From an archaeon (GTDB lineage: Archaea; Asgardarchaeota; Hermodarchaeia; Hermodarchaeales; Hermodarchaeaceae), in the NCBI GenBank assembly GCA_016550425.1, contig JABXGS010000043.1:1-7533 (forward strand): 7,533 nucleotides of DNA. Direction: 5' to 3'. Position 1 is the first letter of the stretch; the number at the start of each line of letters is the position of its first letter. The notes below the pieces were generated by a model, which worked only from the letters and a program-made list of their open reading frames with translations, was not told the DNA's origin and searched no databases. The translations under genes were made by a program, and so were the position numbers. This document shows, one piece after another, positions 1 through 5,846 of the stretch.

Positions 1-443
1 ATACTCCGAAAGACCTCATCAATCGCTTCCATAAGAGTCGTCTTTGTCAGATTATCATGGAGTAATCGCATCTGAAATTGTACCGCATCCCAGACTCCAT
101 CATTCTCCTTAACGGAAAAGCCTGGACGCCGGGAAAGCAACCGGAGTTTCAGCTCGTGAAGTAGAGGTTTGCGCTTCTCAGAGGAAAGCTTTGCGAGTGC
201 ATTCCTATGTGATGGTGCCACGCGTAGTATTGAAACGACGAGGATGCCATCTTTCATGTCTCGGGGTTTTACTATCTCAATATGATAAGGTGAACCCACA
301 GGATAGTTAATGCCAAAATGGAATGCTGCTTTCGTGTCATCGACCTCTTTACGAAACATTCCTTCTTCAGCTAACCAGTTGTAGACCTTTTGTTTCCACT
401 CATTTACTTCATTTGCAGGTTTAGAGGTTTTTGACACAATCAT
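1..443 (-). CDS. DUF2299-like archaeal protein, partial (C-terminus beyond left edge)
   Basis: The frame is open from an ATG at 441-443 to the left edge, giving 147 complete codons without a stop. An in-frame TAA at 459-461 lies just upstream, so this ATG is the earliest ATG, GTG or TTG available. The product is soluble, with no signal peptide or membrane helix. It starts with a helix containing WKQKVYNWLAEEG (residues 16-28). A strand-rich stretch follows (FHFGINYPVG, 41-50; YHIEIVKP, 53-60; ILVVSILRVAP, 67-77). It ends in amphipathic helices with LHDNLTKTTLMEAIDEV (128-144). That order of helix, paired strands and terminal helices resembles the DUF2299 family of small archaeal proteins of unknown function. 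The assignment comes from remembered family style, not a search. No active-site motif is visible, so no function is proposed. The next minus-strand gene upstream ends at 544 and could share a transcript. Confidence 0.75.
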   Translation of the reverse strand, partial: MIVSKTSKPANEVNEWKQKVYNWLAEEGMFRKEVDDTKAAFHFGINYPVGSPYHIEIVKPRDMKDGILVVSILRVAPSHRNALAKLSSEKRKPLLHELKLRLLSRRPGFSVKENDGVWDAVQFQMRLLHDNLTKTTLMEAIDEVFRS

Positions 444-507
444 CCTATCCAGAGGTGTTTAGTAGTGTTTCATCAAGGTAGAGTAAATAAGAACCTTTCT
501 TCTCTAA

Positions 508-520
508 CGAAGAGCCTTCG
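508..520 (-). other. short hairpin after the 128-residue gene
   Basis: CGAAG (508-512) and CTTCG (516-520) pair perfectly around a three-base loop. The hairpin lies about 24 bases past the stop of the minus-strand 128-residue gene. The nearby minus-strand sequence is only moderately T-rich, so it could be a weak 3' end or a chance palindrome. Confidence 0.25.
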
Positions 521-543
521 ATTAATAGCCAGAATAAGTTTCC

Positions 544-930
544 TCAAACGAGAAGCCGGATTCGAGCTGGACGCCTGGGATTTATCTCTGCCACTCCGAC
601 GAAAGCGAGGACGGCTGCAAATTGGCTCGCAGAACTGGCGCCAGTTGTATGTTCACGAACGACCGCGGCAAGAGTTCCAGCTTTGGGTTGTCCAGTCGTG
701 GCTCCAATTTTCATCCAACCATTAGGAGGAAGGAATTTAAATTCCTTAACGAGATCATCGACTGTGTTCATTTGGATTGCTACGCGGGATTTCTTCTCTC
801 CTACACGAAAGACCAGCTCAAGCGGAGTAATGGATTCGATTACAAATTCTGCTCCACCCACTGTTTTGAGGGCTTTTCCTTCTGTAAGTTTATTTCGAAT
901 GGCTTGACGAATGGTATCAGACTGAATCAT
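544..930 (-). CDS. uncharacterised 128-residue protein, possible C-terminal winged helix
   Basis: I do not recognise this protein. It runs from an ATG at 928-930 to a TGA at 544-546. A GGAG sits about 11 bases upstream of the start (942-945, read on the minus strand). There is no signal peptide, membrane segment or cysteine cluster. The first half has a helix (IRQAIRNKLTEGKA, 8-21) followed by strands (GAEFVIESITPLELVFRVG). The middle has a GWMKIGATTG turn. The last third reads helix (GTLAAVVREHTTG), helix (SASQFAAVLAFVGVAEI), then a basic PRRPARIRL tail. That is the shape of a small winged helix, so nucleic-acid binding is a reasonable but weak guess. It is transcribed toward the DUF2299-like gene with an 83-100 base spacer that contains a small hairpin, so the two may or may not be co-expressed. 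Plus-strand frames across the same bases look like shadows. Confidence 0.72.
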   Translation of the reverse strand: MIQSDTIRQAIRNKLTEGKALKTVGGAEFVIESITPLELVFRVGEKKSRVAIQMNTVDDLVKEFKFLPPNGWMKIGATTGQPKAGTLAAVVREHTTGASSASQFAAVLAFVGVAEINPRRPARIRLLV

Positions 931-952
931 TTCATTTTCGACTCCGATTTCC

Positions 953-963
953 CTTTATTATTA
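953..963 (-). promoter_or_regulatory. candidate TATA box for the 128-residue gene
   Basis: Read on the minus strand this is TAATAATAAAG. It is centred about 28 bases from the ATG at 930, which is the usual archaeal TATA-to-start distance for a leaderless or nearly leaderless transcript. It competes with the reading that the GGAG at 942-945 is a ribosome binding site, because the transcript would then start downstream of that GGAG. Position and composition are the only evidence. Confidence 0.3.
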
Positions 964-1006
964 TCCTGATTCCTTTTCAGACTTACTCCAACCGACAAAA
1001 TGAAAA

Positions 1007-1042
1007 CGAACTGGCTAGTTCGAATAATCCGCGGTTTTCCGC
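1007..1042. repeat. two adjacent inverted repeats in the divergent spacer
   Basis: CGAACT (1007-1012) pairs with AGTTCG (1017-1022) around GGCT. Eight bases on, GCGG (1031-1034) pairs with CCGC (1039-1042) around TTTT. Both lie between the divergent 128-residue gene and the LamG-like gene, upstream of the likely promoters. They could be operator half-sites or leader RNA hairpins. The stems are short enough that chance cannot be excluded. Confidence 0.35.
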
Positions 1043-1077
1043 ATTTAGTAGAGAATTCCGAACTCATTGTATCCCGA

Positions 1078-1089
1078 GAATAAATAACC
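1078..1089 (+). promoter_or_regulatory. candidate TATA box for the LamG-like gene
   Basis: GAATAAATAACC is the most TATA-like stretch upstream of the surface-protein gene. Transcription about 25 bases downstream would begin near 1110. That leaves a leader of roughly 48 bases if translation starts at the TTG at 1158, or almost none if it starts at the TTG at 1113. Confidence 0.3.
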
Positions 1090-1157
1090 GATTTCATGCT
1101 CAGAAGAAATGTTTGGCAGTATTCTCTGTTGTATACAAATGGGTTGGAGTGTATAAA

Positions 1158-1916
1158 TTGACACTAATAAATCGATACCACTCTTTGATTTTTATGCTTG
1201 GCGTTCTAGCACTTCTCGTTAGTTTTCTTGCTGTTCAGCCATTAACGTGTACGGCGGCACTTGTGTGGACAGATGATTTCGATGATGGGAACTTTGATGA
1301 CTGGACAATTAGCCAAGGCGATTTCACAGCAGCTGATAATAGCCTCCGTGCAACAGCAGCAGGATGGAACTTTGCCATCCATTCAAGTACTGTAGCTTAT
1401 GGGCGATGGATCTTCGATGTTGAAGCAACAGAAACTCCATCTGATCATTTCTATGTTTATCTTATGAGTTATATTGGGAGTAATTATCGATTCTCGATTT
1501 TTACAGATGCCTTCCCTGGTTGGAGCGTTGGCGATGAATTCACACTACTCAAGCAGCAAGGTACTACAACTGTCCCCATTGCTGAGTTCATCCCCGTAGG
1601 AGATATCACTGGATGGTACCATTTCGAAGTTCATCGCAATAACACAGGACACTTCGAAGTCTATATCAATGGAGTGCTGCGCATGCAGGTCCTAGACAAT
1701 GATATTACACAGTCTAGCACCTTCCAATTTGCGACCGAAATCGGCCCTGGAATCGATAACGTCGAAATCCACAATTGGATAGAAGAACCCACAACACCGC
1801 CCCCAGGCAGCCCCAGTCTTCCCTGGTTTATTATTCCAGTAGTCGTGGTTGTTGTCCTTGTCGTAATTCTGAGTGTAATTTTGTGGTTTCGAAAACAAAA
1901 GAAAGGAGGATTGTAG
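1158..1916 (+). CDS. surface protein: signal peptide, LamG/ConA-like domain, C-terminal membrane anchor
   Basis: This encodes a 252-residue exported protein. I chose the TTG at 1158 because GGAG (1146-1149) precedes it by 8 bases and it gives a compact signal peptide: polar LTLINRYH, hydrophobic SLIFMLGVLALLVSFLAV, then a small-residue site near TCTAA (31-35). Alternatives are TTG 1113 (frame open, no clear ribosome binding site), GTG 1149 and ATG 1194. After the signal, residues about 37-207 start with WTDDFDDGNFDDWTI and are strand-rich with many aromatics. They resemble the LamG, concanavalin-like or DUF1080 jelly-roll fold used to bind or cleave carbohydrate. No catalytic motif is visible. 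A Pro/Thr/Ser linker (EEPTTPPPGSPSLP) leads to one membrane helix (about 223-244) and a basic RKQKKGGL tail, so the domain should face outside. Carbohydrate binding is inferred from the fold style. Confidence 0.8.
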   Translation: MTLINRYHSLIFMLGVLALLVSFLAVQPLTCTAALVWTDDFDDGNFDDWTISQGDFTAADNSLRATAAGWNFAIHSSTVAYGRWIFDVEATETPSDHFYVYLMSYIGSNYRFSIFTDAFPGWSVGDEFTLLKQQGTTTVPIAEFIPVGDITGWYHFEVHRNNTGHFEVYINGVLRMQVLDNDITQSSTFQFATEIGPGIDNVEIHNWIEEPTTPPPGSPSLPWFIIPVVVVVVLVVILSVILWFRKQKKGGL

Positions 1917-1922
1917 AGTCGG

Positions 1923-1929
1923 TTTTTTT
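1923..1929 (+). terminator. T7 tract after the LamG-like gene
   Basis: Seven consecutive T residues lie 7 bases past the TAG of the LamG-like gene. There is no strong GC-rich stem in front of them. An oligo-T stretch without a hairpin is the usual archaeal intrinsic terminator. Confidence 0.5.
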
Positions 1930-1976
1930 AAGCTCTGACAATCCCATTGCAAAGGATTAGTGTTTATTCGAAGACT

Positions 1977-2498
1977 TCATTCGGCAAGGCTTGCTCCACA
2001 CACGCCACAAAATTCGGCGTTCGGATTCGTGACAGGGTTTCCGCATGCTGAACAATACTTCACGCCTTTTTCAGGCTTTGAGGGGACTTGTTTCACTGTG
2101 GTGGGTGGTGGAGTGGGTATTGATGAGCTGGGAGCAATGGCTCCTGCAATAATGACTAGGATTCCCGGAAGTATACCGGAAAAGAGGAGTGCTATGATGC
2201 CAGAGATGATGAGACCAACTTTGTGTTGGCTTGGACTGCTACGCCACATAAACCAGAGAATAGTAAAGATTAGCGCGAAAGCAGTCATGACTACAAACAG
2301 TACTGCTATGCTTGCCATGACTGCGATGAATTCAGCAAGGGGAGGTGATCCCGGAGGGAGCATTGATGGTGGTATTGAGGGTAGAGCTGCTAATACTAAT
2401 GCAAAGAGCCCCGTTAGCCCGGCTAGCACAAAGAAGAAGATGAGCTGGAGCACAGCGGCAACGAGGACCAGTGTTGAGGATGTTCCTTCATCAGCCAT
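1977..2498 (-). CDS. multi-pass membrane protein with C-terminal zinc ribbon
   Basis: This encodes a 173-residue membrane protein. The ATG at 2496-2498 was chosen because GGAGG (2508-2512, minus strand) stands 9 bases upstream. The frame extends to an ATG at 2591, but the extra 31 residues are polar, cysteine-containing and unlike the rest. Hydrophobic segments cover about 9-39 (one or two helices), 57-84 and 94-122. A Pro/Thr-rich linker (SSSIPTPPPTT) joins them to a C-terminal zinc ribbon in which Cys149, Cys152, Cys164 and Cys167 form CxxC-11-CxxC (CSACG...CGVCG). This membrane-bundle-plus-zinc-ribbon design is common among small archaeal proteins of unknown role. The ribbon is probably cytoplasmic and may bind a partner protein or nucleic acid; nothing here identifies which. 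It is transcribed divergently from the SRAP operon. Confidence 0.85.
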   Translation of the reverse strand: MADEGTSSTLVLVAAVLQLIFFFVLAGLTGLFALVLAALPSIPPSMLPPGSPPLAEFIAVMASIAVLFVVMTAFALIFTILWFMWRSSPSQHKVGLIISGIIALLFSGILPGILVIIAGAIAPSSSIPTPPPTTVKQVPSKPEKGVKYCSACGNPVTNPNAEFCGVCGASLAE

Positions 2499-2507
2499 AA
2501 TATGGAA

Positions 2508-2512
2508 CCTCC
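2508..2512 (-). promoter_or_regulatory. ribosome binding site that fixes the zinc-ribbon protein start
   Basis: On the minus strand this reads GGAGG, 9 bases before the ATG at 2498. It is a full match to the core archaeal Shine-Dalgarno sequence and argues against the longer frame that begins at 2591. Confidence 0.6.
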
Positions 2513-2543
2513 GATGAGTTCCTATGCATAGCACTGAATCTGG

Positions 2544-2552
2544 ATACATAAA
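2544..2552 (-). promoter_or_regulatory. candidate TATA box for the zinc-ribbon membrane protein
   Basis: The minus strand reads TTTATGTAT, preceded by an A/T-rich CCAAAATT. Transcription about 25 bases downstream would begin near 2523 and give a leader of about 25 bases containing the GGAGG at 2508-2512. Spacing and composition are the only support. Confidence 0.3.
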
Positions 2553-2652
2553 ATTTTGGAAATCGCACATTCGAAGACTACCTATTTTCAACTAAGAAGT
2601 CCAGCAGGTTTTTCTACGCCTAACAGCCCAAACAGCTTGGATAGTGATAGGC

Positions 2653-3378
2653 GTGTGCTATCATTACACGATTCCTGACATTGATCTTATTCAGACTCGG
2701 TTTAAAGCGAAATTCGCTGAAGCAATACCCTTTGACCGAATTTATCATGTTTCAGGTTTTGCAAAACCTGATTTACCTGTAATTACCAGCGAGGACCCCG
2801 ATACTATCCAGATGCTGAAATGGGGCCTTATCCCCCATTGGGTCAAAGATGTACCGGCTGCTTCGACCATGCAAAACCGGCTTTTGAATGCGCGAGCAGA
2901 GACAATCTATGAAAAACCTGCCTTCAGTTCCTTAATTTCGTTTAAGCGTTGTCTGGTGTTAGCTGATGGGTTCTTTGAATGGCGCCATTTTGAGGGACAC
3001 GCCTATCCCTATTACATTCAGCTTGCAAGTGGTGAACCCTTTGCCTTTGCAGGGCTTTGGGATAATTGGATACACCCAGAGTATGGTGAAAGCTACAAAA
3101 CGTACACCATCATCACTACCTGGGCGAATCCTTTACTTGAGCAGGTTCACAACAAACGTAAACGAATGCCCGTCATCTTGCACAAGGCTGATGAAAAGCC
3201 CTGGCTCCAAGTGAAGTTGAGCCGAGAAGCAATTAATAGTCTTTTAGTTCCTTATGAAGCCAGTAAAATGGTGGCTCACCCCGTATCACGGTTGATTACA
3301 ACAAAGGGTGCAAAGAAAAATGTCCCCGAGGCCATTAGACCTGAAGAGTATCCTGAGCTCCCAGCCATCGAATTCTAA
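2653..3378 (+). CDS. SRAP/HMCES-type abasic-site protein (YedK-like)
   Basis: This SOS-response-associated peptidase (SRAP) family protein has 241 residues. Family members (E. coli YedK, human HMCES) shield abasic sites in single-stranded DNA by forming a thiazolidine link through Cys2, which must be the N-terminal residue after methionine removal. That rule selects the GTG at 2653, because the next codon is TGC (MCYHYTIP). Starting at the longer-frame GTG at 2644 would bury this cysteine as residue 5. The other expected active-site residues are present: Asn79 in NARAET, Glu109 in GFFEW, and His166 in HNKRKRMPVILH. LKWGLIPHW (55-63) is also family-typical, and the length matches. The protein should act in the cytoplasm on damaged DNA. 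It is the first gene of a run with the alkyltransferase (11 bases on) and the TrmO-like gene. No strong ribosome binding site is visible; GGAT near 2639 is weak. Confidence 0.95.
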   Translation: MCYHYTIPDIDLIQTRFKAKFAEAIPFDRIYHVSGFAKPDLPVITSEDPDTIQMLKWGLIPHWVKDVPAASTMQNRLLNARAETIYEKPAFSSLISFKRCLVLADGFFEWRHFEGHAYPYYIQLASGEPFAFAGLWDNWIHPEYGESYKTYTIITTWANPLLEQVHNKRKRMPVILHKADEKPWLQVKLSREAINSLLVPYEASKMVAHPVSRLITTKGAKKNVPEAIRPEEYPELPAIEF

Positions 3379-3389
3379 GCAATTAGGAA

Positions 3390-3953
3390 ATGATCTTTGT
3401 GCCTAAATGGTTTACCACATTCAACACACCCTTTAACGATATGACAATAGTGTGGACTGATTTTCAGCCAAAACCACTTGTGGACCATATTTTTCTTACA
3501 ACACTCCAAAATCCATCTGAAGCCAGAGCAAAGAGAAACTGCCCCCAAGCCAGGCAAGGAACCTCACCTTTCATCGATACCCTTGCGATGGCTTTACAGT
3601 CATTTCTACAGGGTGATAAGGTTGATTTTGATTTGACTTCGTTGAACTGGGCTCTTTGTTCGGATACTCAACAACGAATACTCCGGGCAGAAGCGGGTAT
3701 CCCTCGCGGATGGATTAGCACATATAAACGCATTGCACAGCATGTGGGAATCAGAAATGGGGCACGGGTTGTTGGCAATGCCCTAGCGAGAAATCCCTTC
3801 CCCATCATTATCCCCTGCCATCGAGCAGTCAAATCGGATGGCAGCATCGGTGGATACCAAGGTGGTCTCGCCATGAAAAGGAAGCTCCTCGAAAAAGAAG
3901 GCATCCAGTTTTCAAAGAGTGGAAAAGTTGTTATGCTGACCGTTTTCTATTAG
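3390..3953 (+). CDS. ogt: O6-alkylguanine-DNA alkyltransferase (methylated-DNA-protein-cysteine methyltransferase)
   Basis: This is a suicide DNA-repair enzyme that moves alkyl groups from O6-alkylguanine in DNA to its own cysteine. The diagnostic active site IPCHRAV is present, with acceptor Cys143. The other conserved parts are IPRGWISTYKRIAQHVG (104-120, recognition-helix region with Tyr112), GARVVGNALARNP (124-136, Arg126 as the arginine finger and the Asn hinge), GSIGGYQGG (151-159) and LLEKEGI (166-172). Residues 1-60 are a weakly conserved N-terminal region, as is usual in this family. Nothing looks broken. The ATG at 3390 begins 11 bases after the SRAP gene. AGGA at 3385-3388 is too close to that ATG but well spaced for the in-frame GTG at 3399, so the true start may be 3399; an ATG at 3441 is also in frame. 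Together with the SRAP gene this forms a DNA-damage pair. The ogt symbol is used in the general family sense. Confidence 0.95.
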   Translation: MIFVPKWFTTFNTPFNDMTIVWTDFQPKPLVDHIFLTTLQNPSEARAKRNCPQARQGTSPFIDTLAMALQSFLQGDKVDFDLTSLNWALCSDTQQRILRAEAGIPRGWISTYKRIAQHVGIRNGARVVGNALARNPFPIIIPCHRAVKSDGSIGGYQGGLAMKRKLLEKEGIQFSKSGKVVMLTVFY

Positions 3954-3958
3954 CGCCT

Positions 3959-4408
3959 ATGACATTTAGTGCCAGCGTAGTCGGATATATTCGCAAACCA
4001 GAGGAGGGAGCTATTTTCATCGAAATTAAACCGCAATATTGGAAAGCAACACTCCAAGTGGATCAATTTTCTCACATCATAGTGCTGTGGTGGATTTCAG
4101 GCCACGATAATCCTACAAGCCGGGCAAATTTAGCGGATTATCCCCCGAAGGAGAATGCTGGCTTGTCAGGGGTTTTTGCTAGTCGGTCCCCCGCCCGACC
4201 GACTCCTATAGGTCTTTCTATTGTGGCGATTGAAAGACTCGATGAGAAGACTCGACGTATCTATATTGATCAAATTGATGCACGTGATGATACTCCCGTC
4301 GTCGATATTAAACCCTATATGCCATTTTCGGATAAAGTTGACAAGGCCAGGGTTCCACAATGGTTCCATGACAATGTTTCACGATACACATCCAAGCCGC
4401 TAGGCTAA
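3959..4408 (+). CDS. trmO: TrmO/TsaA-family tRNA N6-methyltransferase
   Basis: This 149-residue protein belongs to the TsaA-like (UPF0066) beta-barrel family. Its best-known member, bacterial TrmO, uses S-adenosylmethionine to methylate N6 of t6A37 in tRNA-Thr. Family signatures appear in order: VVGYIRKP (7-14), FSHIIVLWWIS (37-47), GVFASRSPARPTPIGLS (71-87, the main SAM-binding signature) and ARDDTPVVDIKPYMPFSD (108-125). The usual RPNPIGLS has Thr in place of Asn here. At 149 residues it covers the core domain only and lacks the C-terminal extension of E. coli TrmO, which is normal for archaeal members, so its exact substrate is less certain. The ATG at 3959 follows the alkyltransferase stop by 5 bases, which points to one transcript and probable translational coupling. 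The stop at 4408 lies only 20 bases from the converging methyltransferase gene. Confidence 0.9.
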   Translation: MTFSASVVGYIRKPEEGAIFIEIKPQYWKATLQVDQFSHIIVLWWISGHDNPTSRANLADYPPKENAGLSGVFASRSPARPTPIGLSIVAIERLDEKTRRIYIDQIDARDDTPVVDIKPYMPFSDKVDKARVPQWFHDNVSRYTSKPLG

Positions 4409-4428
4409 ATCAAACGGGAGAAATCACT

Positions 4429-5094
4429 TCAAGTGTTAAGCTGATTCTTTTCAGCAAGAAGTGAGTAATGGCTCAGGGAATATATCTGTAGGGCATGTAT
4501 TTTGAAGTGTTGGAAAAGGTTTCGTAATTCAGCCTCTGTGAAGAGATGGTGAGGAAGTCCTTTTTCAATTCCTTGGGTTGGGACCCATGTTCCAGGCTCA
4601 ATTTCCTGACCATCCTTAGATCCATGGCCTCTGGGTACAGGAACAGTAACCCAAATGAACCCGTGGAGTCGGAGCACGCGCCACATCTCTTCCACGTAAT
4701 GCTGGATGACTGCAATGCGGTTGTGATGAATAACTCGAATGCTAATTATGGCATCAAAGGAATGATCCTGAAAGGGGAGATGCAGAACATCAGCTAGAGT
4801 CGTATTGTTCGTGAACCCAAGAGCTGCAAGCTTTTGAAATGTAGAATGAAGACCGGAAGGCGCTATATCTAAGCTGTAGACTTCAAAACCTTGTTGCGCT
4901 AAAAACACTGTGTGGCGCCCACTTCCACATCCATGATCGAGCACATGTTTGATCCCATGTGCCTTGAACTGATAAGCGATATCTGGTATTTCATAGTGGA
5001 TTGATTGATTCACAAAAGCGCCTTTTTCATATTGACGTTCCCAGGCTAGCCGACCATCACGAAATTCGTCGTCAGAACCCTTTAAGGCTGCCAC
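4429..5094 (-). CDS. class I SAM-dependent methyltransferase (Methyltransf_11/25 type)
   Basis: This encodes a 221-residue cytosolic Rossmann-fold methyltransferase. Motif I is VLDHGCGSGRH (51-61), the acidic end of strand 2 is Asp76 in EVYSLDIAPSG, and ADVLHLPF with FDAIISIRVIHH (101-124) forms motifs II and III. LRLHGFIWVTVPVPRG (141-156) is the post-motif strand. The fold is secure, but the substrate is not visible; small-molecule and protein methyltransferases share this layout. The start is a GTG at 5092-5094. An in-frame TAA at 5101-5103 precludes a longer version, and GAGG touches the start directly, which is too close for ordinary Shine-Dalgarno use. The gene begins 11 bases after the stop of the upstream 196-residue gene, so it probably depends on translation coupled from that gene. 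Confidence 0.9.
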   Translation of the reverse strand: MAALKGSDDEFRDGRLAWERQYEKGAFVNQSIHYEIPDIAYQFKAHGIKHVLDHGCGSGRHTVFLAQQGFEVYSLDIAPSGLHSTFQKLAALGFTNNTTLADVLHLPFQDHSFDAIISIRVIHHNRIAVIQHYVEEMWRVLRLHGFIWVTVPVPRGHGSKDGQEIEPGTWVPTQGIEKGLPHHLFTEAELRNLFQHFKIHALQIYSLSHYSLLAEKNQLNT

Positions 5095-5105
5095 CCTCAG
5101 TTAGG

Positions 5106-5696
5106 CTAGAACGCTATAGCCTGGAGCCTTGCAGCTGATGATATTTCCTTGATTCGCTCAGCCATTTTCATGGTAATATAAGCCAGTAAAACGACTTCAC
5201 GTGACGTGAAGCGGTGCCGTTGTCCCTTGAAAATAGTGAAATCGTGTTTTGCGGGAGTGAAAACAAAGGAGTTGTATCGTTTTAGATGGTCTATGAGATC
5301 CTCTGGGAGTCCCAACTTTTTAGGTTGTAACCGTCGTATGTTGCTTCCTAACGAGCGAGATTTCGTGGCTGCATCACCAGTGACTTCAAAGGTCCAAGCA
5401 CGAACGAGGAGCTCAAGGTAATCGGCCAGATATTGAATGGCGTCTCGCGTAAAGCGTGGTAAGCCTTTCAGAGCTTCTTGGGCGGAGTCTAATGGATGTT
5501 TGGGAGGGGGTTTAACGAGTGCTAAGAGGCGCTGCTTTGCAGCCTCTTGCAATTTCTTGCTTCGTACAAGGTACACTGCAGTAGTTTCAGCTTCAATATA
5601 TTCCTGCGCCGTAAGTACATCTTGGGCTAGTGCCGTACAATATGGAAGTGCCCATAATACCTCAGATTTTCGACCAGTTTGACTTGGGGTTGCCAT
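5106..5696 (-). CDS. uncharacterised helical 196-residue protein
   Basis: I do not recognise this protein. Its start is well supported: ATG at 5694-5696 with AGGAGG (5705-5710, minus strand) 8 bases upstream. It is almost entirely alpha-helical and has no membrane segment. Helices appear around 21-60 (with QEYIEAETTAVYLV), 82-104 (TRDAIQYLADYLELLVRAW), 133-143 and 165-186 (SREVVLLAYITMKMAERIKE). The stretch LKRYNSFVFTPAKHDF (138-153) and HRF (161-163) hold the most conserved-looking polar residues: Arg140, Asn142, Lys150, His151 and His161. This arrangement recalls HEPN-like helical bundles, but the canonical Rx4-6H RNase motif is absent, so that is only a thought. It is the first gene of a two-gene unit with the SAM methyltransferase 11 bases downstream, which suggests a shared role. 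Confidence 0.8.
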   Translation of the reverse strand: MATPSQTGRKSEVLWALPYCTALAQDVLTAQEYIEAETTAVYLVRSKKLQEAAKQRLLALVKPPPKHPLDSAQEALKGLPRFTRDAIQYLADYLELLVRAWTFEVTGDAATKSRSLGSNIRRLQPKKLGLPEDLIDHLKRYNSFVFTPAKHDFTIFKGQRHRFTSREVVLLAYITMKMAERIKEISSAARLQAIAF

Positions 5697-5704
5697 TCTT
5701 TGTT

Positions 5705-5710
5705 CCTCCT
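5705..5710 (-). promoter_or_regulatory. strong ribosome binding site of the 196-residue gene
   Basis: The minus strand reads AGGAGG, 8 bases before the ATG at 5696. It is the best Shine-Dalgarno match in the window and fixes that start. Confidence 0.6.
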
Positions 5711-5742
5711 ATCACAAGAATACTCAAAATAGTGTAAATTCT

Positions 5743-5749
5743 CTTATAT
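5743..5749 (-). promoter_or_regulatory. candidate TATA box for the minus-strand two-gene unit
   Basis: ATATAAG on the minus strand lies in an A/T-rich context (CCCATATAAGAGAA). Transcription about 25 bases downstream would begin near 5721, leaving a short leader that contains the AGGAGG at 5705-5710. The spacing of box, leader, ribosome binding site and ATG is coherent. Confidence 0.4.
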
Positions 5750-5824
5750 GGGTCTTATCTACTGGTCTAATAACCAAAGTAGACGGCTTAAAAATAACTT
5801 TCACGGTGAAATAGATGTCAAAAA

Positions 5825-5846
5825 GGGCGAATTTAATGAAGCGCCC
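5825..5846 (+). repeat. inverted repeat upstream of the PLP-enzyme gene
   Basis: GGGCG (5825-5829) pairs with CGCCC (5842-5846) across a 12-base A/T-rich loop, ending 23 bases before the ATG at 5870. It could be an operator around the A/T-rich AATTTAAT core (5830-5837), which is itself placed to be a TATA element for a leaderless start at 5861. Chance is possible with a five-base arm. Confidence 0.3.

Noticed and set aside
465..969. Plus-strand open frames opposite the 128-residue gene
   Set aside because: Three overlapping frames lie on the same strand, none with a good ribosome binding site or recognisable protein. The minus-strand frame has better start signals and more protein-like composition.
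1960..2517. Long plus-strand open frame across the zinc-ribbon membrane protein region
   Set aside because: It is antisense to the minus-strand gene, which has a GGAGG site, coherent membrane helices and a CxxC zinc ribbon. The plus-strand translation is low-complexity and Met/Ala/Ser-rich, with no domain.
2499..2591. 31-residue N-terminal extension of the zinc-ribbon protein
   Set aside because: The strong GGAGG before the ATG at 2498 explains the start. The extension overlaps the likely promoter and has unlike composition.
4425..4435. CACTTCAAGTG palindrome between the convergent genes as a bidirectional terminator
   Set aside because: It leaves no workable loop, has no T-tract on either side and overlaps the coding end of the methyltransferase.
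5106..5696. HEPN ribonuclease assignment for the 196-residue protein
   Set aside because: The helical shape is suggestive, but Arg140 and His151 are 11 residues apart and no Rx4-6H motif is present, so the family was not claimed.
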